This document shows, in pieces, positions 1-7,222 of a DNA stretch of 27,389 nucleotides (positions are counted from its first letter, which is position 1; each line of letters starts with the position of its first letter). The stretch is taken from the NCBI GenBank assembly GCA_963755155.1, contig CAVWIV010000008.1, forward strand, positions 1-27,389, read 5' to 3'. The stretch comes from PALSA-612 sp963755155. GTDB taxonomy: Bacteria > Actinomycetota > Thermoleophilia > Gaiellales > Gaiellaceae. Made by a program: the position numbers and the translations under genes. A model generated the notes under the pieces. The model worked only from the letters and a program-made list of their open reading frames with translations. It searched no databases and had not been told where the DNA came from.

Positions 1-2
1 TC

Positions 3-230
3 CGCAAGACGTCGAAGGCGCTCGTGCTCCACGAGGACACGCACACCGGCGGCTTCGGCGCCGAGATCGCTGCGACGATCGCCGAGGAGGCGTTCGAGGA
101 CCTCGACGGGCCGGTGCGGCGGATCACGGCGCCCGACTGCCCGGTGCCGTTCTCGCCGGTGCTGGAGAAGGCGTACATCCCGCAGGTCGACGACGTCGTG
201 ACCGGCGTACGGGAGCTGGCGAGCTACTGA
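3..230 (+). CDS. 2-oxoacid dehydrogenase E1 component, beta subunit (C-terminal end, partial)
   Basis: Only the last 75 residues are in the window; the gene enters from the left edge. The visible part has the form of the transketolase C-terminal domain of E1-beta subunits: a VLHEDTHTGGFGAEI stretch followed by a helix and the ending IPQVDDVVTGVRELASY. E1-beta pairs with E1-alpha to bind thiamine diphosphate and decarboxylate a 2-oxoacid (pyruvate, branched-chain oxoacid or similar), passing the acyl group to the lipoyl arm of E2. Its stop overlaps the E2 start by one base (TGATG), so the two are translationally coupled. The substrate cannot be told from this fragment. Confidence 0.88.
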   Translation, partial: RKTSKALVLHEDTHTGGFGAEIAATIAEEAFEDLDGPVRRITAPDCPVPFSPVLEKAYIPQVDDVVTGVRELASY

Positions 231-1580
231 TGGCCACGACGGTCGTCGACGTCGTCATGCCCCAGATGGGCGTCTCCGTCTCCGAGGGGACGATCCTCAA
301 GTGGCTGAAGCAGGAAGGCGAAGCTATCGAGGCCGACGAGCCGCTGCTCGAGATCTCGACGGACAAGGTCGACACCGAGGTGCCGAGCCCCGGCTCCGGC
401 GTCGTGCAGCAGATCCTCGTCCAAGAGGGCGAGACCGTCGCCGTCGGCACGCGGCTCGCGGTCATCGCTCCGGAAGGGGCAGAGATCGAGGAGGAGGCCG
501 AACCAGAGCCAGAGCCCGTCGCGGAAGAGCCCGCTGCGGAGGCGACCCCGGCTCCTGCAGCACCGGCGCCCGCACCTGCGAACGGCGAGAGGACGTTCGT
601 CTCGCCCGTCGTGGCGCGCATCGCAGGAGAGCACGGCATCGACGTCTCCCAGGTTCCCGGCACCGGCGCAGGCGGCCGCGTGACGAAGAAGGACATCCTC
701 GCGTACGTCGAGTCTGGGCCACCCCCGGCAGCGGCGCCACCGGAGGCGCCCGCCGCAGAGCCGGCAGCTGCACCCGCGCCGGCGGCAGCGCCGCCCGAGC
801 CCGCACAGGCTCCCGCGCCCGCTCCAGCAGCCGAGGCGCCCGCGCCAGCCCCGGTCCCCGGCCACGGCCGGCGAGACCATCGAGCCGATGAATGCGATGC
901 GCCGTGGCGTGGCAGAGCACATGCGCCGCTCGCTCGACACGTCCGCGCACGTCTCGAGCGCGATCGAGGTGGACATGTCCGCCGTCGTCGCCATCCGCTC
1001 GAAGCTCAAGCCTGAGTACGAGAAGGGCTACGGCGTGAACCCGACGTACCTCGCGTTCGTCGCCCGCGCTACCGTCGACACGCTGCGCGACTACCCGTGG
1101 ATCAACGGCGAGATGCGCGGCGAGTCGATCGTCTCGCGCAACTACGTGAACCTCGGCATCGCCGTCGAGCTCGAGGACGGCAAGGGCCTGATCGTGCCGG
1201 TGATCAGGAACGCGGAGGGCCTCAACCTCCTCGGCGTCACGCGCGCGATCGCCGACCTCGCCGAGCGCTCGCGCTCGAAGAAGCTGCTGCCGGACGACGT
1301 TCAGGGCGGCACGTTCACGATCACGAACCCCGGCGGCTACGGCACGTTCCACGGGACGCCGATCATCAACCAGCCGCAGGCCGCGATCCTCGGCACGTAC
1401 GCGGTCGTCAAGCGGCCGTGGGTGATCCAGGACGCGCGAGGCGCCGACGTCATCGCCGTCCGGCCGATCATGAACGTCACGCTCACGTACGACCACCGCC
1501 TCGTCGACGGCGCGCTCGCCGGCCGCTTCCTCCGCGACCTCCGCGAGAAGCTCGAGACCTGGCCCGAAGAGAAGTACTAA
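230..1580 (+). CDS. 2-oxoacid dehydrogenase E2 (dihydrolipoyl acyltransferase), one frameshift
   Basis: This is the core acyltransferase of a 2-oxoacid dehydrogenase complex. Residues 1-80 form a lipoyl domain with the modifiable lysine in STDKVDTEV (K46). A peripheral-subunit-binding domain follows at about 122-160 (FVSPVVARIAGEHGIDV...GRVTKKDIL), then an Ala/Pro-rich linker and the catalytic domain with the DHRLVDG motif near the C-terminus. The reading frame breaks in the CCCC run at 856-859: removing one C joins the linker to VPATAGETIEPMNAMRRGVAEHM and gives about 449 residues, a normal length for a one-lipoyl-domain E2. It is coupled to the upstream E1-beta gene. The acyl substrate (pyruvate, 2-oxoglutarate or branched-chain) is not resolved. 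The break looks like sequence error but could be a real lesion. Confidence 0.88.
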
Positions 1581-1581
1581 T

Positions 1582-1610
1582 GAATGGGGGAACCCATGGT
1601 TCCCCCATTC
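1582..1610 (+). terminator. Perfect 13-bp hairpin after the E2 gene
   Basis: GAATGGGGGAACC (1582-1594) and its exact complement GGTTCCCCCATTC (1598-1610) flank a 3-nt CAT loop, starting two bases after the E2 stop. There is no U-tract; a C-rich stretch follows. It probably ends or stabilises the E1/E2 transcript. The position and perfect stem are seen directly; the terminator role is inferred. Confidence 0.6.
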
Positions 1611-1628
1611 GACCCCCTCCTTCACGAA

Positions 1629-1675
1629 GTGTCCTATCGGACACCGGTGCGGCCTCCCGCCGGGCCAAGCCCGGC
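1629..1675. repeat. Two further hairpins in the E2-GFA gap, one palindromic GTGTCC/GGACAC element
   Basis: GTGTCC-TATC-GGACAC occupies 1629-1644, and GCCGGGC-CAA-GCCCGGC occupies 1659-1675. With the hairpin at 1582-1610 this makes three stem-loops in less than 100 bases. The first resembles the GTGTC-centred palindrome at 11819-11831 in style but is not identical. They could be REP-like extragenic palindromes or backup terminators. No coding potential is seen in 1581-1745. Confidence 0.45.
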
Positions 1676-1711
1676 TCCGGCCACGGCGACCTCCCCGAGC
1701 GAGCGTCTGAC

Positions 1712-1739
1712 TTACGTCAAACGAGCTCAGCGGTAGATT
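1712..1739 (+). promoter_or_regulatory. Possible promoter for the GFA-family gene
   Basis: TTACGT at 1712-1717 and TAGATT at 1734-1739 are separated by 16 bases, weakly resembling -35 and -10 hexamers. The GTG start lies 6 bases after the -10-like box, which would give a leaderless mRNA, common in actinobacteria and consistent with the lack of a clear Shine-Dalgarno sequence. A small inverted repeat TGAC-TTAC-GTCA (1708-1719) overlaps the -35 box. This is a visual match only. Confidence 0.25.
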
Positions 1740-1745
1740 GAAGAC

Positions 1746-2159
1746 GTGGCCGAGGACGTCAGACGGGGCAGCTGCCTCTGCGGCGGCGTGACGTTCGAGG
1801 TGACGGCGCCGTTCGTCCGCGTCTCGATGTGCCATTGCACGACGTGCAAGGCGATCTCCGGCGGCGTCGGGACAGCGACCGGCCGCGTGCCGACGAGTGC
1901 CGTCTCTTTGCTTGCGGGCCGCGATCTCGTCCGCACGTACCAGCCTGACGAGGGCCTGGCGAAGAGTTTCTGCAGCGTGTGTGGCTCGAACCTCTTCGGC
2001 TCCGGCTGGCCCGATTCGGAGATGACCGGCGTCCGGCTGAGCGCGCTCGACGAGCAGGGCAATCTCACGCCCGAGATGCACATCTGGGTGCGTTCGGTCG
2101 CATCGTGGGAAACGCTGCCCGACGATGGCCTTCCACGCTACGCCGAAGGCGCGCCGTGA
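1746..2159 (+). CDS. GFA / CENP-V-fold zinc-binding protein
   Basis: The 137-residue protein has the full cysteine set of the GFA family (glutathione-dependent formaldehyde-activating enzyme-like, Mss4-like fold): C10 and C12 in SCLCGGV, C29, C31 and C34 in CHCTTCK, and C76 and C79 in CSVCGSN. These bind structural and catalytic zinc in characterised relatives. Most family members have unknown substrates, and the formaldehyde role of the founding member should not be assumed, especially since actinobacteria generally lack glutathione. The GTG start is the first in-frame start before the conserved GSCLCGG motif and may be leaderless. The gene stands alone, and its stop lies 6 bases from the end of the convergent cyclase gene, so transcripts probably overlap at their ends. 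Confidence 0.85.
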   Translation: MAEDVRRGSCLCGGVTFEVTAPFVRVSMCHCTTCKAISGGVGTATGRVPTSAVSLLAGRDLVRTYQPDEGLAKSFCSVCGSNLFGSGWPDSEMTGVRLSALDEQGNLTPEMHIWVRSVASWETLPDDGLPRYAEGAP

Positions 2160-2165
2160 CGGCGC

Positions 2166-3264
2166 TCAGATAACCAGCTCGTACAGACGAACGGGCCGGT
2201 CGAAGTCATCCAATTGACGCGCGCCGAGGTCTCGGATCGCGAACGAGTCCTTGATGGATGAATCGAGCACGCTTTCGGTCGACTCCGACAATAGGGACCT
2301 GCCCAACCGAAGCGCTGCCGCAGACGCGGAACGCCCGGGGAAGGGTGAGCCCGACATAACGCGCCTTCGTCGGTGACGCCTCTCCGGTGTGAAGGCCGAT
2401 CTTGACCCCGGGGCGCCTGGCTTCGGGCCAGTCCGTCGTGGCGAAGGCTGCCATTGCCGAGGCGGCAGTTGCGAGAGCATCTCTTCCTCTCACGAAGGCG
2501 GCGATGAGCGAGTCGCCCGCCACCTCGAGGACGTGACCTCCGGCTTGCTCGGTCGCATCGCGAAGGATGCGCTCGTACTCCTCGAGCACTAGGCCCGCCG
2601 TTTCGCTACCTGCCTCGCGAATGAGCTTGGTCGACCCAGCGATGTCCGTGACGAGGAACGTGACCGTACCGCTCGGAAGTGCGACTTCCGCCGATCGCCC
2701 GATCTCTGTCAGCGACCGAAGCGGTGGAAAATCGATGGCCAGGCCAGGCGCCACGAGTTGGTAGATGCGTTCGCTGCGATCGAGGTCCTTCAGCTGGTGT
2801 TCACCGAGATCGCGGAACTCGATGCCGGGACTCTCCTCCTCATCGACCAGGCCGGCGGTGGAGCGCGAAGCGAGCACCTGGCCGCCGTGACCAACCGCGC
2901 AGATGCGAGCCGCGCGATGCACGCCGAGTCCGATGTAGCGGTCGTTCGAGAGTTCCGGCTCACTCGTGTGCATGCCTATTCGGACGCGTACGTCGGCGCC
3001 TTCGGGCCAGGTCTCGTCGTCGTGCGCACGCTGAATCGCGACCGTAGCGGCGACGGCGTCTTTCGCCCGGCCGAAGGCTAGGAAGAATCCCTCGCCCTGG
3101 GTGTCCATCTCCAATCCGCGGTTCTGCTCAAGGGCGATCCTCACGAGCTCCCGGTGTCTCGAGAGAACACCGGCGTACTGAGTCCCGAGCCGCTTGAGAA
3201 GGCGAGTGGAGCCCTCGACGTCCGTGAAGACGAAGGTGACGGTGCCAACGGGCAGTTCTCTCAT
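2166..3264 (-). CDS. Tandem class III adenylate/guanylate cyclase-domain protein, one frameshift
   Basis: Two class III nucleotide cyclase homology domains lie in one soluble chain, at residues about 6-170 and 196-365, with no visible sensor, membrane or DNA-binding domain. Each opens with the family signature (TVTFVFTDVEGST and TVTFLVTDIAGST), placing the first metal-binding Asp at D15 and D207. The second metal site reads GEG (E58) in domain 1 and GDS (D251) in domain 2. At the NxxxR transition-state motif, domain 1 has H116...R120 and domain 2 has Pro for Asn, so activity is doubtful or altered. The frame breaks at GGG 2294-2296: removing one base continues into LLSESTESVLDSS and restores the second domain's tail (RDLGARQLDDFDRPVRLYELVI). 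The repaired length is 365 residues. Similar domains usually make cAMP; the product here is unproven. Confidence 0.83.
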
Positions 3265-3285
3265 AGGGAGTACCTATCGTCGCAC

Positions 3286-3295
3286 CCGGCGCCGG
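3286..3295. repeat. 10-bp palindrome in the cyclase-lipB divergent gap
   Basis: CCGGCGCCGG is a perfect palindrome in the 45-bp gap between the divergent cyclase and lipB genes. In GC-rich DNA such a site can occur by chance; it is noted because it sits where promoters or operators for both genes must lie. No convincing -10 or -35 boxes were seen. Confidence 0.25.
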
Positions 3296-3309
3296 TTACG
3301 CTGCACGCC

Positions 3310-4018
3310 GTGGGACAGGGCTACCTCCTCTCGCTGGGCGAAACGCCGTATGTCGAGGCGTGGGAGCTTCAACGCTCGCTCGCCGCAGCCGTGCTGAACG
3401 GCGCCATCCCGGACACGGTCGTGCTCCTCGAGCATCCGCCGGTGGTCACCGTCGGCCGGCGCACTGACGAGGACGAGCTCCACGTGCCGGACGCCGCCGA
3501 CGTCGAGGTCGTAGAGACGAACCGCGGCGGCAAGTCGACGTACCACGCGCCCGGCCAGCTCGTCTGCTACCCGATCCTCGACCTCAACCGCCACGGCCGC
3601 GACGTGAAGCGCTACGTCCGCGACCTCGAGCAGGCGGTTATCCAGACGCTCGCCACGCACGGGGTCGAGGGAACGCGGATCGACGGGCTGACGGGCGTCT
3701 GGCTCGAGCGGCCTCCGCAGGAAGATCTGCTCGATCGGCGTCCACGTCTCGCGCTGGGTGACGACCCACGGCTACGCGCTCAACGTCGACCTCGACCCCG
3801 CGCCGTTCACCGACTGGATCACCGCCTGCGGTCTCGAGGACGCCGCGTTCACGACGATGGCGCGCGAGCTCGATCAGCCGCTCTCCGTGGACGACCTCAG
3901 GCCGGCCGCCGCGGCCGCAATCGGCGACGTCTTCGATCTCGAGCTCGAGGAGCTCCCGGCCGAGGATGGGGCCGGGCTCTGGGCTCAGCCGGTCCACGAG
4001 AAGGTCGCCGCGAGATGA
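3310..4018 (+). CDS. lipB: Lipoyl(octanoyl) transferase, one frameshift
   Basis: LipB moves octanoate from acyl carrier protein to the lipoyl-domain lysine of E2 and GcvH proteins, the first step of lipoate synthesis in the cytoplasm. The sequence shows LLEHPPVVTVGRR, the substrate-site stretch NRGGKSTYHAPGQ (usually HGPGQ, here Ala), the catalytic lysine in KICSIGVHVSRW (codon 3722-3724) and the catalytic cysteine in ITACGLED (codon 3827-3829), with HGYALNVDLD between them. One extra base just before the lysine codon (about 3717-3721) breaks the frame; repaired length is 235 residues, normal for LipB. GTG at 3310 is chosen because it places GYLLSLGETPY at the N-terminus as in relatives. The stop overlaps the next start by ATGA (4015-4018). 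Confidence 0.9.
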
Positions 4019-4368
4019 CGCTCGACATCCAGCCCATACCGCGCCCCGGGTGGGATCCGCTCCCGGACGCTGCCGGCATCGTCGGCCGAGTCCTCGTTCG
4101 AGCGGCGGACCTCGGTGTCGCGGAGCTGCGCTTCTCCGAGCACGCGGCCATCCCGGAGCACCCGGGAGAGAACGACGCGATCGTCATCTGCCTGGCCGGC
4201 GAAGGCTTCACCTCGGTCGGGGGCGAAACCTCGACGATCCGCGAAGAGGAGTGGGTGCTCTGGCCCAAGGGCACCACCCACGGACTCTGGACCGAGGGCT
4301 CGACCATGACGACGCTGATGATCGAGCGGGCTGACTGGCGGGTCGGCGGCGGGCAGGGCGGGCCGTAG
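4015..4368 (+). CDS. Small single-domain cupin protein
   Basis: This 117-residue protein has both cupin motifs: SEHAAIPEHPGENDAIV...G (histidines and glutamate of motif 1) and EEEWVLWPKGTTHGLW (the PxG...H of motif 2). The fold therefore probably binds one metal ion in a small beta-barrel. It overlaps lipB by 4 bases and ends 10 bases before lipA, so all three are almost certainly co-transcribed. No lipoate-pathway role is established for such a cupin. The specific function is unknown; candidates are a metal-dependent enzyme or a small-molecule sensor. Confidence 0.8.
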   Translation: MTLDIQPIPRPGWDPLPDAAGIVGRVLVRAADLGVAELRFSEHAAIPEHPGENDAIVICLAGEGFTSVGGETSTIREEEWVLWPKGTTHGLWTEGSTMTTLMIERADWRVGGGQGGP

Positions 4369-4378
4369 ACTGAGACCG

Positions 4379-5299
4379 ATGGAGACGTCGCTTCCCGTCG
4401 CCGAGAGGCCGCGCCGGCCGGAGTGGATGAAGGTCCGCGCCCCGAGCCGCGACTCGCAGTACTTCAACGTCCGCAAGCTCATCCACGGGCAGGGGCTGCA
4501 CACGATCTGCGAGGAGGCCCGCTGCCCGAACATCGCCGAGTGCTGGGGCCACGGCACCGCGACGTTCCAGATCCTCGGCGACACGTGCACGCGCGCCTGC
4601 CGCTACTGCTACGTCAATTCGGGCAAGCCCGAGAGCCCGCCCGACCCGCTCGAGCCGCTGCGGCTCGCGCATGCGGCGGCGCAGATGGAGCTCCGCCACG
4701 TGGTCGTCACCTCCGTCGACCGCGACGACCTTCCCGACAAGGGCGCCGCCCACTATGCGGCCACGATCCGCGCGCTGAAGGCGAAGCTCCCGGACGCCAA
4801 GGTCGAGGTGCTGACGCCGGACTTCCTCGGCTACGAGGAGGAGGCGCTTCAGGTCGTGCTGGGCGCGCGGCCCGAGGTCTTCAACCACAACATCGAGACC
4901 GTGCGGCGGCTCCACCGACGGATGCGCGGCGCGAAGGCCTCATACGACAAGGCGCTCTGGCTGCTGAGGCGAGCGAAGGAGGTGGCGGCGTACCCGGTGC
5001 TCACGAAGTCGGGGATCATCGTCGGCCTCGGCGAGACGAACGACGAGGTGGTCGACACGATGCGCGACCTCCGCGAGAACGGCGTCGACGTCGTCACGAT
5101 CGGCCAGTACCTCCAGCCGTCGCAGAAGCACACGCAGATCGACCGCTGGGTGCACCCCGACGAGTTCCGCTGGTTCCGCGAGCAAGGAGAGGCGCTCGGC
5201 TTCGGGTCGGTCTTCTCGGGCCCGCTCGTACGGTCGAGCTACCGCGCCGACGAACAACGGCGCGCTGCCGAAACCGGCCTCGGCGCCGTCGCGTACTGA
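4379..5299 (+). CDS. lipA: Lipoyl synthase (radical SAM)
   Basis: LipA inserts two sulfur atoms into the protein-bound octanoyl group made by LipB, giving the lipoyl cofactor. The protein is intact at 306 residues. It has the auxiliary [4Fe-4S] cysteines C44, C49 and C55 in CEEARCPNIAEC, the radical-SAM cluster cysteines C70, C74 and C77 in CTRACRYC, and the terminal RSSY motif (285-288), whose serine ligates the auxiliary cluster in characterised LipA. ATG at 4379 gives a normal N-terminal extension before the cluster motif. It follows the cupin by 10 bases in the lipB cluster, and its substrate protein, the E2 at 230-1580, is encoded nearby. Convergent with the subtilase gene downstream. 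Confidence 0.97.
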   Translation: METSLPVAERPRRPEWMKVRAPSRDSQYFNVRKLIHGQGLHTICEEARCPNIAECWGHGTATFQILGDTCTRACRYCYVNSGKPESPPDPLEPLRLAHAAAQMELRHVVVTSVDRDDLPDKGAAHYAATIRALKAKLPDAKVEVLTPDFLGYEEEALQVVLGARPEVFNHNIETVRRLHRRMRGAKASYDKALWLLRRAKEVAAYPVLTKSGIIVGLGETNDEVVDTMRDLRENGVDVVTIGQYLQPSQKHTQIDRWVHPDEFRWFREQGEALGFGSVFSGPLVRSSYRADEQRRAAETGLGAVAY

Positions 5300-5303
5300 G
5301 AAA

Positions 5304-5345
5304 GGGAGAGCAGCCCCCGGGGCCGCCCTCCCTGCTCTGCCTTTT
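5304..5345. terminator. Likely terminator between convergent lipA and subtilase genes
   Basis: AGAGCAG (5307-5313) pairs with CTGCTCT (5332-5338) around a GC-rich loop that can itself fold, followed on the + strand by CCTTTTA. It starts shortly after the lipA stop and ends at the stop of the minus-strand subtilase, so it may act in both directions, more strongly for lipA. Role is inferred from position and shape. Confidence 0.5.
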
Positions 5346-7101
5346 ACCGTTCGTCGTACGTTGAAAACGCGCCGGTGTACGGCGTCGCAGCGTTGATGCG
5401 GCCGTACACGCCGACCGTCCACTTCCCGGGCATCGGCGACGTCACGACGACCGCGCGGTGGCTGAAGGCGCCGATGTCGAGCAGTGCCGCCGACTCGGCT
5501 GCCACCTGGCAGTTAGGGTCGTACAGCCGCAGGTAGATGAGCTGGTTCGGGTCACCCCACTCGACCTCGGCGTAGACGACATCGACGCCGGAGCCGATCG
5601 TGAACTCCTTGTGCTGGAGGAGCTGACCGGGCGTCGTGTCCGGGCACTCGGCGATCTGCCACGTGTTCGTCAGCGCGGTGCCGCTGTACGGGGCGCTCGC
5701 GGTGAGCGTGAACTGCGGCGTCTTGCCATTGATCGGCGGCGGGAAGCTCACCTTCCCCTTCTCCGCCGCGCGTACGGCCTCGTACGCGTCAAGGTGACCG
5801 ATGCCGACCTCGAAGATCTCGTACGCGGGCATCGCGTCCGCGGTCCCTTCGAGGATCTCGATCACGTGGGCGGGCTTGAGCTTCGAGCGCGCCTCGAGCA
5901 TGAGCGCGATCGTGCCGGCGATGTGCGGCGTGGCCATGCTCGTGCCCGACGCCGTCGTGTACATCGGGTTCTCCGGGTCGACGCCAGATGCCATGACAAC
6001 AGCCTGCGCCGACTTCGCAGCGTTGATGAGGTCGCCGGGTGCGGCTACGGTCGGCCGGTAGAGGCCGGTGCCCGTCTGCTGCGCGCGGCTCCGCTTCCAC
6101 TCGCCGCCGATGCGGCCGCGCGACGAGAAGGTCGCCAGGCCGAGCGACTTCGTGCTCGCCGCCGCGCTGATCACCCAGGGTGAGATCGCGTACTGGTTGA
6201 GCGTGTTCGGCCCGCCGGAGTTGCCGGCGGCGAAGACGACCGAGATGCCTGCGTCGTAGAGCTCTTTGGTCGCCACGTGGACGGGGTTGTCGGGCTCGAA
6301 GTCGGTGCCGTCGCCCGAGCCCCACGAGTTCGAGGAGACGCGGATCCCCTTCTCCGGGTGAGCAAGGATCCAGTCGAAGGCGCCGAGCGCCCAGCTCGTC
6401 AGGAGGACGGCGCCCGCGTCGGTCTTGAAGCTCGTGATCTTCGCGCCCGGGGCAACGCCCGCATAGCGGCCGCCGCTCGCTGCGCCGAGCCCGGCGATGG
6501 TCGACGAGACATGCGTGCCGTGGCCGTACGTGTCGCCCGTGATGAGCGGCGTAAACGTCATCGGCTCGCGCTCGAACGCGTCGCCGGCGACCTGGTACTG
6601 CTCGACCTTCGAGCCAGCGGGCACGTCGGGATGGAGGCCGTCGACGCCGGTGTCGATCACGGCGACGTTGACCCCGGCGCCCGTGTACGCCCTATTGAGC
6701 CCCGTGCCGGCGCGCACCTTGTCGGCGCCGATCAGGGGAACGCTCTCGTCGAGGATCGGCTGGTTTCGCTGGTCGTGCCAGAGGCTGCGAGCCTCGGGCC
6801 AGGCGGCGACCGTCCTCACCTGCGCCGCCGGTCAGCGTCGCGAAGGCGATCGGCAGCACCTGGAGCTTCGTCGCTCCCACGCCGAGCGAGTCGATGCGCG
6901 CAAGGCCAGCGCGATCGTCGAAGGTGACGATGGTCTCGAAGGTCGCGGCGGCGGGTGCCGCCGCGAGCCACTGCGTGAGCGGCTGCGAGAGTGTCGCGGT
7001 ATCGGTCGCAGCGCCGGACGCCACGCCCGAGCCTCCTGCGAGCGACGCCGCGAGCGCGACGAGCGCTCCGATCAGGAAGGCCACGTCGAGTACGTGTTCA
7101 T
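5344..7101 (-). CDS. Secreted subtilisin-like serine protease (S8), shorter of the tandem pair, frameshifted
   Basis: This is an exported S8 protease of about 585 residues after repair. The order is a signal peptide (hydrophobic VAFLIGALVALAASLAGG), a short propeptide-like segment (TFETIVTFDDRAGL...), the catalytic domain, and a C-terminal beta domain of about 120 residues resembling pre-peptidase C-terminal domains (FTLTASAPYSGT...GKWTVGVYG). The catalytic triad is present: Asp in VIDTGVDG (codon 6652-6654), His in GHGTHVSS (6520-6522) and Ser in GTSMATPH (5938-5940), plus the oxyanion Asn in AAGNSGG (6220-6222). One extra base near 6827-6833 breaks the frame before the mature enzyme. The start is inferred: GGGGGAG sits 4 bases before ATG 7099-7101, and one missing base near 7082-7087 would link it to the signal peptide. 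A GTG at 7082-7084 is the in-frame alternative. Natural substrate unknown. Confidence 0.85.
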
Positions 7102-7105
7102 CGTT

Positions 7106-7112
7106 CTCCCCC
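7106..7112 (-). promoter_or_regulatory. Ribosome binding site of the shorter subtilase
   Basis: On the minus strand GGGGGAG lies 4 bases before ATG 7099-7101. It is the best Shine-Dalgarno match in the gap and is the reason for preferring that ATG, although the following codons are out of frame with the signal peptide in the sequence as given. Confidence 0.55.
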
Positions 7113-7170
7113 AGGTGGGACTCGAATGCCGAGGCAGCGCATACCCGAGTAGACGTGCGCCGCAAACGAA

Positions 7171-7198
7171 GAGAGGGCCGGGTTTCCCCGGCCCTCTC
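7171..7198 (-). terminator. 12-bp perfect hairpin terminator downstream of the longer subtilase
   Basis: GAGAGGGCCGGG (7171-7182) and CCCGGCCCTCTC (7187-7198) form a perfect stem with a 4-nt loop, about 25 bases after the stop of the longer subtilase on the minus strand. The run after it on that strand is TTCGTTTG, a weak U-tract. It separates the two protease genes into distinct transcripts, or attenuates the downstream one. Confidence 0.7.
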
Positions 7199-7222
7199 GG
7201 TCAAGCGTGGTGCTTGTTCGTG

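Noticed and set aside
700..860. Ala/Pro-rich repetitive stretch
   Set aside because: It is the flexible inter-domain linker of the E2 acyltransferase, not a tandem repeat element.
462..2081. Long open frame on the minus strand opposite E2 and the GFA gene
   Set aside because: Composition is Arg/His/Asp/Ala-rich with no recognisable domain, and it runs antisense to clear conserved genes. It is a shadow typical of high-GC DNA.
7113..7135. tRNA T-arm-like sequence (TTCGAGTCCCACC on the minus strand)
   Set aside because: The stem does not pair (no GTGGG before the loop), and no acceptor, D or anticodon arms can be assembled around it.
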